Notes under the pieces: generated by a model
What the model was told of the DNA's origin: nothing
The model's input: the letters and a program-made list of their open reading frames with translations, nothing else
Databases searched by the model: none
Shown here: one piece after another, positions 1 to 5,994 of the stretch
Layout: each line of letters opens with the position of its first letter
Position numbering within the stretch: the stretch's first letter is position 1
Position numbers and translations under genes: made by a program
Assembly (NCBI GenBank): GCA_002428085.1
Contig: DJAA01000025.1
Span: 30,768-37,329 of the forward strand
DNA from: Sulfurimonas sp. UBA6014
GTDB taxonomy: Bacteria > Campylobacterota > Campylobacteria > Campylobacterales > Sulfurimonadaceae
Length of the DNA: 6,562 nucleotides
Direction: 5' to 3'

Positions 1-2
1 GG

Positions 3-170
3 GATTGGACTCAATGGTACGACTCCTCCACTATTACACTCTCTCAAGGGTGTTATCCAATATCAATAAATATGGTTGAACTTAGTGGTGGTGCCATAGC
101 AAAACTTCAATGGAGGAACACTGGAACCATAAGCTCAAATACCATCATACCAGCAGCGAATTTTGTCCAA
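3..170 (+). other. C-terminal part of a PA14-like domain in the adhesin
   Basis: The first visible residues read as the last strands of a PA14 fold: a 'TITLSQGCYPISI' strand, then a Gly-Gly-Ala turn, an 'LQW' strand and an 'IIPAANF' ending. PA14 domains typically finish with a 'G.YPI.I.y....g.a.L.W......IP...l' pattern. PA14 modules occur in bacterial and yeast adhesins and glycosidases and often bind carbohydrate. Only the end is present, so the binding loops cannot be judged. The assignment rests on pattern recall, not a profile search. Confidence 0.55.
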
Positions 171-3100
171 TCTTGTACAGGAGCAAATTTATCTCTTAGC
201 GAATATAGTGTGCCGTCTCCTTCACATGCAAATAAAAATGAGGATGTGAACTTTTCTGTTCGAGCCAACAACTTAGGTACACTTAATGCCCAACCCGATA
301 TTACACTCTCTACAACATACAATCAAGATGTAAACATCACCTCAGCTATGCAAAATAATGGTGTTGATTTCAACTGTTCTCCTAGCAGTGGCTTACTCAC
401 AACGGGTTCTGCTATCACATGTACGATGACAAGCACACTCGTAAGCGGAGCAGCGAATAAAGATTTTTCTTTTGTGGTCAAAGCAACTGCTTTAGGACAA
501 TTAACACAAACTTCTGTTATAGCATCTCCGACAATAGACACAAATAGCGCAAACAATACATTGGTGACAACCGTCCCCATTAACTCACCAGCCTACTGTC
601 AAACACAAAGTTTACTTCCAGGTTTTCATATGATAGATCCTGATGCTGGAAGCAATAAAAATTCATTTGAAATTTTTTGTTATGAAGATGCTTCAAATGT
701 ATGGCACGATTTAATAGCTTTGCCTATAAAAAATAATTCAAATAATTTTCTTTTCAATAATAACGCAACAAGCTCGAACTATTATGATACTACAGCCAAT
801 CCACGAACCCATTTTGAAGCGATAGAAATCAATGCCAATAGCATTACTTATAGTGGAACATTAAATGATGGTACTCCTCGCCCACAAATACCAGTTGTTA
901 TTTCTCCAAATGCAGCACCATACACTATTACAACAGATGGAAAGACTTACCATGTTATGGGTTCTAGTTTTAGTAATATAAGTTTAATAGGTACCCCTTT
1001 TAAAATTGACTGGGATAATACTGGAGAGCTGAGTGGCTGTGATGAAACAAAACTTAGAAAGGCGTTTGGTCAAGCTGTAAAATACAACACTATTAATGCT
1101 GGAACTACTAATGACGGACTAAGCCGTTGTGAAATAAGCAGTATGCAATTAACTTTATTGGATGATTATCAATTTTTAACGTATGGAACTGGCGAAGTAC
1201 TACAACATAGCTGTAAAGAAATGGCAACATACATACCAAATAATATATTTGATGATGCAAGCGTAGATGGACATTTCAATATCCTAACTACCCAGCCAAG
1301 CTATCCATCGTCAATACCAACAACCAACGGGGAAAGGGATAATGGGCAAGATATTGGAGCTACGCTTCGTCCTCTGACTGTTTATTGTAAATATCAAACT
1401 GATCTTGCTTATGTTTGGACATTTTTAACAGCTTTGGATGCAAAAGTAACACAATACAAAACAGATTTAGTAACCAAACAAGATACTTGTTCTCAACTAG
1501 GGCTCTATTTTTATGTTCCAAATTCAAAAGAAACATTTGATAGAGTGCGCCAGTACCTTAAAGCCAAAAAAACTGGCAATGATGGATGGGAAAACTATAC
1601 AGGAACCATAGAAGAGAAGATTAAATCTCTCCATGCTGGAAATGTCTACTACTTAACAGAGTTTAAAGATGTCAAAATATGGCCATATGGTCCATTTGGA
1701 GTCTATTTACCTAGTCCAAAAAGTAAAACATCCTCACTACGTGCACCTATGCATAATATAACCACTATGGCAAACTACAACGATTCCATGGGTAAAGATG
1801 GATGGCTTTCTATTTTAAGTTCTGCGGATCTTAACAAAACTGAAGATTGGTGGATTGCCGATATTGGTGCAGGATTAGAAATAACAAAAGCATATGCAGA
1901 TCATACGTACTCTCCAAGTGGTGTGCATCCGACAAGAACAGCCACTTATGATGAGCCAAATGGAAACTATACATACGATGCTTGGCTCAATTTTCTATAT
2001 GACGAAGAGGGTTGGGTGTATCATAATGATGACTGGTATGCAAACTACCCATATTATGACTATATGTGTATGTCTGAGACAAACTATGATACTGCAAGCA
2101 GATACAGTTTAATTCCTGGCTTTTTTGATGTGATACAACGCTCAAGAAATATACCACCACAATTTTCAGATAGTAATTTATCGACCCAGATAGTTAGAAA
2201 AAATATTGAATTAGATGTTATTCTCTATAAAATCAATACTACAACTTTACTTATAGACAAAACACAATTGAATGAAGACGAAAATAAAAGTGTGGGTATT
2301 TTTATATCTTCTGTAGTTGGTGGCAATTCACCAGTTCCTATTAAGTTTCTGGGTGAATATCATGACTTTAGCACCAATAATGGAAGAATTCCAATAACTG
2401 ATTTTAATCTTACAAGTGCAAATCCAAGATTATTGGCACAATTTTACTATTGTAACGCAGCTAATACAGATTGGACTACATGTTGGAATTATAATAACAA
2501 TCCAGACTCACCAACAATAAGTGCAATTGGAGGGGGTGATCATTCTGACTCTAACGATGACTTTGCTATACGACCAGATAAATTTGGATTGAGTGTTTCT
2601 GGCAGCATCATAACTAAAGCTGAAGATATAAACATAACGTATTATGCATATGACTATACAAATGCACCCACTACAAATTATAATGAAACACTTAGCACGT
2701 TTAACGCTCCGCTAGCTGATTCTACTAAAATACCTTTATGTCCAGTAACGGCACTCTCTTTTCCTGCCATAACATTTGTTAATGGTATAGATACGAACAC
2801 AACATCACTGGTAAATATAGGGGCATTTCATGTAGAAATAAAAGAAAATAGTGGAAGTGAATATGCGATTGTGGATTTAGATGACACACCAGATATCGAA
2901 AGGTTTATAACTCCAAGTGATATGAACTTAACAATAGTGCCGCATCATTTTAAGATAACTCCTATAACAAATATCAATCATGGAAATAATTTCACTTATC
3001 TTTCGAATGATTTAGACAACATGGCTATAAAGTTTGATTTTAATGCAACTGCAGAAAATTCTAGCAATAACATCACTCCAAACTACACTGCTCTATGCTA

Positions 3101-3971
3101 TGCCCATGACACAAACATTAGTTTGCAATATAATTCTGCCAATATATCAACTCAATTGGCAAAACTTTTCTACAAAGAGCTTACTTCTGGAGTGGATGCA
3201 AATATAACAGCCACAGCCAATAATGTAGCAAACGCGCTTCCAGCCAGTATATTTACAACCGATGTTAATGGAACTGCTCAAATCAAGCTAAGAGTAAATT
3301 TTTCAAGAGAGAACAACACTACGATTAATCCTTTTATAGTCAATTTTAATGACTTAAATATTAGTGATCAAACCTATGCAGCATCAGGCATAATTACTGC
3401 AACAGACTCAAGCAGTGCAATCGATGCCAATGCAACAATGGTATATGGTCGTTCTCACGCTTCAAGACAAAGGTATGAGGTGCCTAAAGACACACCATAT
3501 CCTGCAAATATCTACTACGAGTCTTACTGTTTTGGAACTGATATCGGTGGAGCTGATTGCAACAAGACTTTACTCAATGGTTTTAGTCCTAACTATAAAA
3601 AAACCGATGATGTAAGATGGTTTATAAACGAAGTGCATAATACAGCGCTTGATGGCAATGTAACGACAGTTGTAGAAAAAGGTGGGACTAATATTTTAGC
3701 CGACATTGTTGATGCAACAGATAACCCTACGGGGAACCCTTCTCCTTCTACTTTGACCTATGATGCAAGTCGAGGCTATCCCTACAAAACAACCATGGAG
3801 AACAACGCTTCCTCATGGCTTATTTACAATGAAGGCAACCCCACTGCCACTAGAAATCAGTTTTCTGTAGAGTTCAATATCGGGGGAACGAATTGGAGTG
3901 GTGCACATGAAACAAATACAACTACAAATAATCCTGCAACTGCTACTACCAATAGGAGAACAATGTGGTAA
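3..3971 (+). CDS. Large modular MshQ-like pilus-associated adhesin (5' partial)
   Basis: The frame is open from base 3, so the gene begins upstream of the window. The Met codon at 72 is internal: 23 in-frame codons precede it and it sits inside a domain. About 1322 residues are visible, ending at TAA 3969-3971. Numbering below takes Met at 72 as 1. The order is a PA14-like tail, a DUF11-like domain (38-170), a GON-like domain (176-365), a C-type-lectin-like domain (470-672), and an MshQ/DUF6701-like stalk (about 735-1290). Cysteines fall in module-wise pairs (102/117, 176/203, 323/353, 381/439, 473/666, 794/804, 1153/1163), as expected for a protein oxidised outside the cytoplasm. It is rich in Asn, Thr, Ser and Tyr and carries 20 acidic N-glycosylation sequons. 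No transmembrane segment or sortase-type anchor appears at the C-terminus, which ends in a Thr/Asn-rich tail. The next gene starts inside its last codons. Role as a cell-surface or pilus-tip adhesin is inferred from modules and neighbours; the ligand is unknown. Confidence 0.85.
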   Translation, partial: DWTQWYDSSTITLSQGCYPISINMVELSGGAIAKLQWRNTGTISSNTIIPAANFVQSCTGANLSLSEYSVPSPSHANKNEDVNFSVRANNLGTLNAQPDITLSTTYNQDVNITSAMQNNGVDFNCSPSSGLLTTGSAITCTMTSTLVSGAANKDFSFVVKATALGQLTQTSVIASPTIDTNSANNTLVTTVPINSPAYCQTQSLLPGFHMIDPDAGSNKNSFEIFCYEDASNVWHDLIALPIKNNSNNFLFNNNATSSNYYDTTANPRTHFEAIEINANSITYSGTLNDGTPRPQIPVVISPNAAPYTITTDGKTYHVMGSSFSNISLIGTPFKIDWDNTGELSGCDETKLRKAFGQAVKYNTINAGTTNDGLSRCEISSMQLTLLDDYQFLTYGTGEVLQHSCKEMATYIPNNIFDDASVDGHFNILTTQPSYPSSIPTTNGERDNGQDIGATLRPLTVYCKYQTDLAYVWTFLTALDAKVTQYKTDLVTKQDTCSQLGLYFYVPNSKETFDRVRQYLKAKKTGNDGWENYTGTIEEKIKSLHAGNVYYLTEFKDVKIWPYGPFGVYLPSPKSKTSSLRAPMHNITTMANYNDSMGKDGWLSILSSADLNKTEDWWIADIGAGLEITKAYADHTYSPSGVHPTRTATYDEPNGNYTYDAWLNFLYDEEGWVYHNDDWYANYPYYDYMCMSETNYDTASRYSLIPGFFDVIQRSRNIPPQFSDSNLSTQIVRKNIELDVILYKINTTTLLIDKTQLNEDENKSVGIFISSVVGGNSPVPIKFLGEYHDFSTNNGRIPITDFNLTSANPRLLAQFYYCNAANTDWTTCWNYNNNPDSPTISAIGGGDHSDSNDDFAIRPDKFGLSVSGSIITKAEDINITYYAYDYTNAPTTNYNETLSTFNAPLADSTKIPLCPVTALSFPAITFVNGIDTNTTSLVNIGAFHVEIKENSGSEYAIVDLDDTPDIERFITPSDMNLTIVPHHFKITPITNINHGNNFTYLSNDLDNMAIKFDFNATAENSSNNITPNYTALCYAHDTNISLQYNSANISTQLAKLFYKELTSGVDANITATANNVANALPASIFTTDVNGTAQIKLRVNFSRENNTTINPFIVNFNDLNISDQTYAASGIITATDSSSAIDANATMVYGRSHASRQRYEVPKDTPYPANIYYESYCFGTDIGGADCNKTLLNGFSPNYKKTDDVRWFINEVHNTALDGNVTTVVEKGGTNILADIVDATDNPTGNPSPSTLTYDASRGYPYKTTMENNASSWLIYNEGNPTATRNQFSVEFNIGGTNWSGAHETNTTTNNPATATTNRRTMW
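183..579 (+). other. DUF11-like beta-sandwich repeat in the adhesin
   Basis: Residues about 38-170 resemble the DUF11/CARDB-type conserved repeats of surface proteins. A strand with 'DVNFSVRANNLG' opens it, a Cys pair (102 and 117) lies in the middle, and the typical 'DTNSANNTLVTTVPI' closing signature ends it. DUF11 units are usually spacer modules that push binding domains away from the cell. Two acidic sequons (Asn60, Asn88) lie here. Confidence 0.6.
597..1164 (+). other. GON-like domain in the adhesin
   Basis: Residues about 176-365 follow the layout of the GON domain known from the C-terminus of GON-1, ADAMTS9 and ADAMTS20 and also found in some bacteria. It starts with a Cys, then a 'SFEIFCYED' strand matching the 'vyC.dm' position, then 'IALP' matching the 'Y(I/V)TLP' position. 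Next come 'HFEAIEINANSITYSG', like the 'f.kirid..sm.i' strand, and 'FSNISLIGTPFKI', like 'rFSInL.GTgf.v'. It ends with a Cys-containing segment and a 'SSMQLTL' strand. Identity to metazoan members is low and the vertebrate cysteine set is only partly kept (C176, C203, C323, C353). It contains no acidic sequon despite many Asn residues. Confidence 0.5.
1203..1478 (+). other. Cys-flanked linker module between GON-like and lectin-like domains
   Basis: Residues about 378-469 open with 'HSCKEM', pass through 'DGHFNI', and reach 'RPLTVYCKY'. This Cys-to-'VYC' spacing recalls the fibrinogen-like or GON-type entry motif (Cys, then DG.Y.I, then vYC), so C381 and C439 may form a disulfide. It may be a degenerate second copy of the start of the preceding module that lacks its remainder. 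A short Asp/Lys/Gln-rich helix-like stretch then leads into the next domain. I do not recognise a named family. Confidence 0.35.
1479..2087 (+). other. C-type-lectin-like domain with EPN motif in the adhesin
   Basis: Residues about 470-672 follow C-type lectin order. A first Cys (C473) is followed by an 'LG..F.VPNSKETFDRV' helix segment, as in the family's 'C...G..L..p.s..E'. A Trp-rich 'DWWIADIGAG' segment sits at the WIGL position. Then come EPN at 628-630, Asp636 six residues after the EPN Asn, Asn-Asp at 652-653, and a closing Cys (C666). In calcium-binding C-type lectins, EPN, an acidic residue six further on, and WND supply the site-2 calcium ligands, and EPN favours mannose-type sugars. 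The inner cysteine pair of the family is absent. The span is longer than the usual 110-130 residues, implying insertions around 500-590. Sugar binding is inferred. Confidence 0.5.
2274..3940 (+). other. MshQ/DUF6701-like stalk region of the adhesin
   Basis: Residues about 735-1290 resemble the C-terminal region of MshQ-type proteins (DUF6701). Signals are 'GEYHDF' after a short 'SVGIFISS' strand, 'DDFAIRPDKFGLSVSG', then 'RFITP' followed by 'IVPHHFKIT', and a 'FTYLS' segment leading into 'TPNYTAL'. Known MshQ proteins show 'frIrP..f' and 'rF.P.hF.l......FtYm...f....NY.g' in this order. The rest is beta-rich and Asn/Thr-rich, ending in a Trp-containing C-terminus. Sixteen of the 20 acidic sequons lie in this stretch (Asn738 to Asn1282), suggesting a glycosylated stalk. 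Confidence 0.55.
3954..3958 (+). promoter_or_regulatory. Ribosome binding site for the GTG-started prepilin
   Basis: AGGAG lies inside the last codons of the large adhesin gene and is followed by six bases before GTG at 3965. It decides the start: no ATG in this frame lies between here and the prepilin leader, and the GTG gives a leader of 12 residues. Confidence 0.8.
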
Positions 3972-4588
3972 GCAAAACGCTTCGCTCTTATAGAGATGCC
4001 TTTACCATGATAGAGCTCATTTTTGCTATCGTCATCATCGCTATCACCGTTTTATCTTTGCCCATGATGACACAGATAAATCAAAGAGGTGTCGAGAGCA
4101 ACATTGTCCAAGAAGCTATTTTTGCGGCTTCTACAGAACTTATGGGTGCAACCGCAGGGTATTGGGATGAAAACTCTCTGCAAGATATAAACATGAGCCA
4201 CCTCGAAAGAGTTATAAATATCAGTGGCGATTGCAATACCTCAACACAGCTCCGCCCAGGGCATATAAACCAAATGTATCATAGAAGATGCTTAGACAGC
4301 AACTCTACAACCGCTCATAATTCCAATGTAGCGATTGCAGATATTAATGTTTCTGATTTAAACGATGCAGCTCATGGTGCACAAAATATATTTACAGATA
4401 CGACATTGGATGATACAGGATATAAAGGGGAGTATCAAAGTGTTGTAGCAGTTGGAGTCTCGCCAAGTGATGGAAATATAAAAGATATCACTGTAACAGT
4501 AAGCGACGAAAATGGCGCTCCCGTAACAATCCTCAAAACACAAAGTGCCAATGTCGGTGAAATAGACTACTTCAAAAGGACATTTTAA
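3965..4588 (+). CDS. Prepilin-like minor pilin/pseudopilin, MshD/PilV-like
   Basis: This is a 207-residue protein with a type IV/type II prepilin signal. The leader of 12 residues is basic, and the cleavage site lies between Ala12 and Phe13, followed by 'FTMIELIFAIVII'. Glu at mature position 5 and the roughly 20-residue hydrophobic helix that enters the pilus core are both present. Position -1 is Ala instead of the usual Gly, which prepilin peptidases often tolerate. The globular part has two Cys (90 and 109), probably a disulfide, and four acidic N-glycosylation sequons (Asn76, 91, 113, 128). GTG start overlaps the adhesin stop by 7 bases, and its own stop overlaps the next ATG (TAATG), so translation is coupled. 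Position before a PilW/MshO-like and a PilX/MshP-like gene suggests the PilV/MshD slot. The exact subtype is uncertain, because globular domains of minor pilins diverge strongly. Confidence 0.85.
   Translation: MVSKTLRSYRDAFTMIELIFAIVIIAITVLSLPMMTQINQRGVESNIVQEAIFAASTELMGATAGYWDENSLQDINMSHLERVINISGDCNTSTQLRPGHINQMYHRRCLDSNSTTAHNSNVAIADINVSDLNDAAHGAQNIFTDTTLDDTGYKGEYQSVVAVGVSPSDGNIKDITVTVSDENGAPVTILKTQSANVGEIDYFKRTF
4574..4580 (+). promoter_or_regulatory. Ribosome binding site for the second prepilin
   Basis: AAAAGGA precedes ATG at 4588 by seven bases and lies inside the end of the previous gene, supporting coupled translation across the TAATG junction. Confidence 0.7.
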
Positions 4589-5484
4589 TGCGTCGTATCG
4601 GTTTTACTATGATAGAACTCATTTTTGTCATCGTTATCATGGGGATTATTGGAAAATTTGGAACGGAGTTTTTGGCACAAGCATATCGAAGTTTTATGTT
4701 TGCAAACATCAATAATCGTCTCCAATCAGACAGTGCCACAGCTGTAGAAGCTATAGCTTCAAGACTTCAGTTTCGCATCAAAGACTCCATCATAGCAAGA
4801 CAACCAGGGCTAACATTCCAAGCACTTTCAAGCTCAACTCTTGATGAAAACGCAACTATTCTAGAGTGGATAGGCTATGACATAGAGGGCTTTCGTGGCG
4901 ATACACTCCCATTTTGGAGCGGCATCATAGATTTAGATATTTCAAGCTCTACACTTTTAAATTCTCCTGAGACAAATACAACAGCGCTTAATAACCTCAT
5001 CGGCGTCCTTTCTAATGCAAGTGGAACAGGTATCAACAATGCAGCCCTCTATTTTATAGGCTCTGATAGTGATATCTTAACGGGCTATGGATGGGATGGC
5101 AATCCGATAACAACACAAAATGCTACGATGCACCCCATCAGAAGCAACGGCTTAATAAATGCTTTTACCCCTGTTGAGGGCAATAATACTGGTGGTGCAG
5201 ACAATAATTTTACTGGCGTAGATGTCTATGAATACTATCAACTCGCTTGGACTGCCTATGCTGTTGAGCATAACACAACCAATGGTGACTTAAATCTTTG
5301 GTATGACTACCAACCATGGGAAGGGGAGAGTTACACCGAGGGTCAAAGTGCTCTTCTTATGCAAGACGTGAGTACATTTAGGTTTAAAGCGGTCGGCTCT
5401 GTCGTGAAGATACAAGTATGCGTCAAATCTGACCTAGTTCAAAATGAGGATTACTCTTTATGCAAAGAAAAAACTATATTTTAA
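4588..5484 (+). CDS. Prepilin-like minor pilin, MshO/PilW-like (GspJ type)
   Basis: This 298-residue protein has a canonical prepilin leader of only five residues, MRRIG, cleaved before 'FTMIELIFVIVIMGIIG', with Glu5 in the mature numbering. The hydrophobic helix runs to about residue 32. The C-terminal part 'LLMQDVSTFRFKAVGSVV' followed by 'IQVCVKSDL' fits the strand near the end of PilW/GspJ/MshO proteins ('v..f.f......l.i.l'). C278 and C292 form a likely C-terminal disulfide. Five acidic sequons are present (Asn88, 130, 199, 207, 229). Larger size than the preceding pilin matches the PilW/MshO slot, whose members are usually the biggest minor pilins. It shares its start with the previous stop by one base, and its last 25 bases overlap the next gene in another frame. 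Function in assembling or capping a pilus or pseudopilus is inferred from family and context. Confidence 0.85.
   Translation: MRRIGFTMIELIFVIVIMGIIGKFGTEFLAQAYRSFMFANINNRLQSDSATAVEAIASRLQFRIKDSIIARQPGLTFQALSSSTLDENATILEWIGYDIEGFRGDTLPFWSGIIDLDISSSTLLNSPETNTTALNNLIGVLSNASGTGINNAALYFIGSDSDILTGYGWDGNPITTQNATMHPIRSNGLINAFTPVEGNNTGGADNNFTGVDVYEYYQLAWTAYAVEHNTTNGDLNLWYDYQPWEGESYTEGQSALLMQDVSTFRFKAVGSVVKIQVCVKSDLVQNEDYSLCKEKTIF
5446..5450 (+). promoter_or_regulatory. Ribosome binding site favouring the 5460 start
   Basis: GAGGA lies nine bases before ATG 5460. The alternative start, ATG 5487, is preceded only by an A-rich tract without a clear Shine-Dalgarno match, so this site supports the longer version of the PilX-like protein. 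Confidence 0.5.
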
Positions 5485-5921
5485 GCATGGTCACTCACAA
5501 GAAAAGAGCCGCTATGGCGATGATTATGGCGATTGCAGTTATTGTTATATTTGGGACTATAATGGCTTTATCTTTGTCTTTAACCATGCAAACAGGCAAG
5601 AGAACAACCGATTTATACCTCTATGAACAAAGTGTCTTATATGCAAAAAGTGCCGCTGAACTTGCTCTTTTGGATATTGCGCAAAATGGATGCAGTAACA
5701 CTTTTGACATAAATTTTGACGGTATTTATGATGCTAACGTCACCATGAGATATGTTTATGATGGGGCAACTACCAATGTACTTGGAGTTGCGTGTGATGA
5801 ATATATTAGCTACATAACAACTCCCGAACAAAACGGCTCCGTTCTTATGGATATCGCAGTAAGCACCAACGCGGGAACCGAACCTATCCGATACTTTAAA
5901 AGAAGTATTCAAAAACTTTAG
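5460..5921 (+). CDS. PilX/MshP-like pilus assembly protein
   Basis: This is a 153-residue protein with one N-terminal membrane segment (about residues 17-43) preceded by a basic 'THKKRAA' stretch. The pattern 'RAAMAMIMAIAVIVIFG' followed by 'QSVLYAKSAAELAL' resembles PilX/MshP and GspK-type N-termini ('RG.ali.a...l.....' then an '...A..AaE.al' helix). There is no classical G/FTxxE prepilin site; the usual Glu5 is missing, as is common in PilX-like proteins. Two Cys (78, 112) could pair, and two acidic sequons (Asn93, Asn125) occur. Start 5460 has the better ribosome site and overlaps the previous gene by 25 bases. ATG 5487, just after that gene's stop, would give a leader more typical in length. 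It is the last gene of the operon; the next gene has its own promoter. Confidence 0.75.
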   Translation: MQRKNYILSMVTHKKRAAMAMIMAIAVIVIFGTIMALSLSLTMQTGKRTTDLYLYEQSVLYAKSAAELALLDIAQNGCSNTFDINFDGIYDANVTMRYVYDGATTNVLGVACDEYISYITTPEQNGSVLMDIAVSTNAGTEPIRYFKRSIQKL

Positions 5922-5935
5922 TCCTATAAATTTTT
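5911..5935 (+). terminator. Weak AT-only hairpin at the end of the pilin operon
   Basis: Five A's, a bulged C and TTTA at 5911-5920 can pair with TAAA and five T's at 5927-5935 around a six-base loop. It starts inside the last codons of the PilX-like gene. All pairs are A-T and there is no GC core, so stability is low; it may not terminate transcription. Confidence 0.2.
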
Positions 5936-5948
5936 GTAAACCTTTTAG

Positions 5949-5957
5949 TGATATAAT
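5949..5957 (+). promoter_or_regulatory. Extended -10 promoter for hpf
   Basis: TGATATAAT is a perfect extended -10 (TG, one base, then TATAAT at 5952-5957). A T-rich stretch (5931-5946) lies upstream in place of a clear -35, as is usual for sigma-70 promoters of Campylobacterota. Transcription would start near 5963-5966, giving a leader of about 30 bases before the hpf ATG. Confidence 0.65.
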
Positions 5958-5982
5958 AAATACCTTATCACAAATATATTAC

Positions 5983-5988
5983 AAAGGG
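5983..5988 (+). promoter_or_regulatory. Ribosome binding site for hpf
   Basis: AAAGGG lies six bases before ATG 5995, supporting that start. Confidence 0.7.
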
Positions 5989-5994
5989 TCGATT

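Noticed and set aside
72..74. ATG as the true start of the large adhesin
   Set aside because: The frame is open to the left edge, the preceding residues belong to a PA14-like strand, no signal peptide follows this Met, and no ribosome site precedes it.
107..580. Two minus-strand open frames
   Set aside because: They lie antisense to the strongly coding adhesin frame, have no ribosome site and show no recognisable protein features.
1894..2112. Plus-strand open frame inside the lectin-like region
   Set aside because: It is an out-of-frame shadow, rich in Met and Ile from the AT-rich third positions of the real gene.
3415..3615. Plus-strand open frame inside the stalk region
   Set aside because: Out-of-frame shadow of the adhesin with no start signal.
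4358..4543. Minus-strand open frame in the first prepilin gene
   Set aside because: Antisense to a clear pilin gene, Cys/Ile/Tyr-rich low-quality translation.
5637..5912. Minus-strand open frame opposite the PilX-like gene
   Set aside because: The plus strand has a membrane segment, ribosome site and operon context; the minus frame has none.
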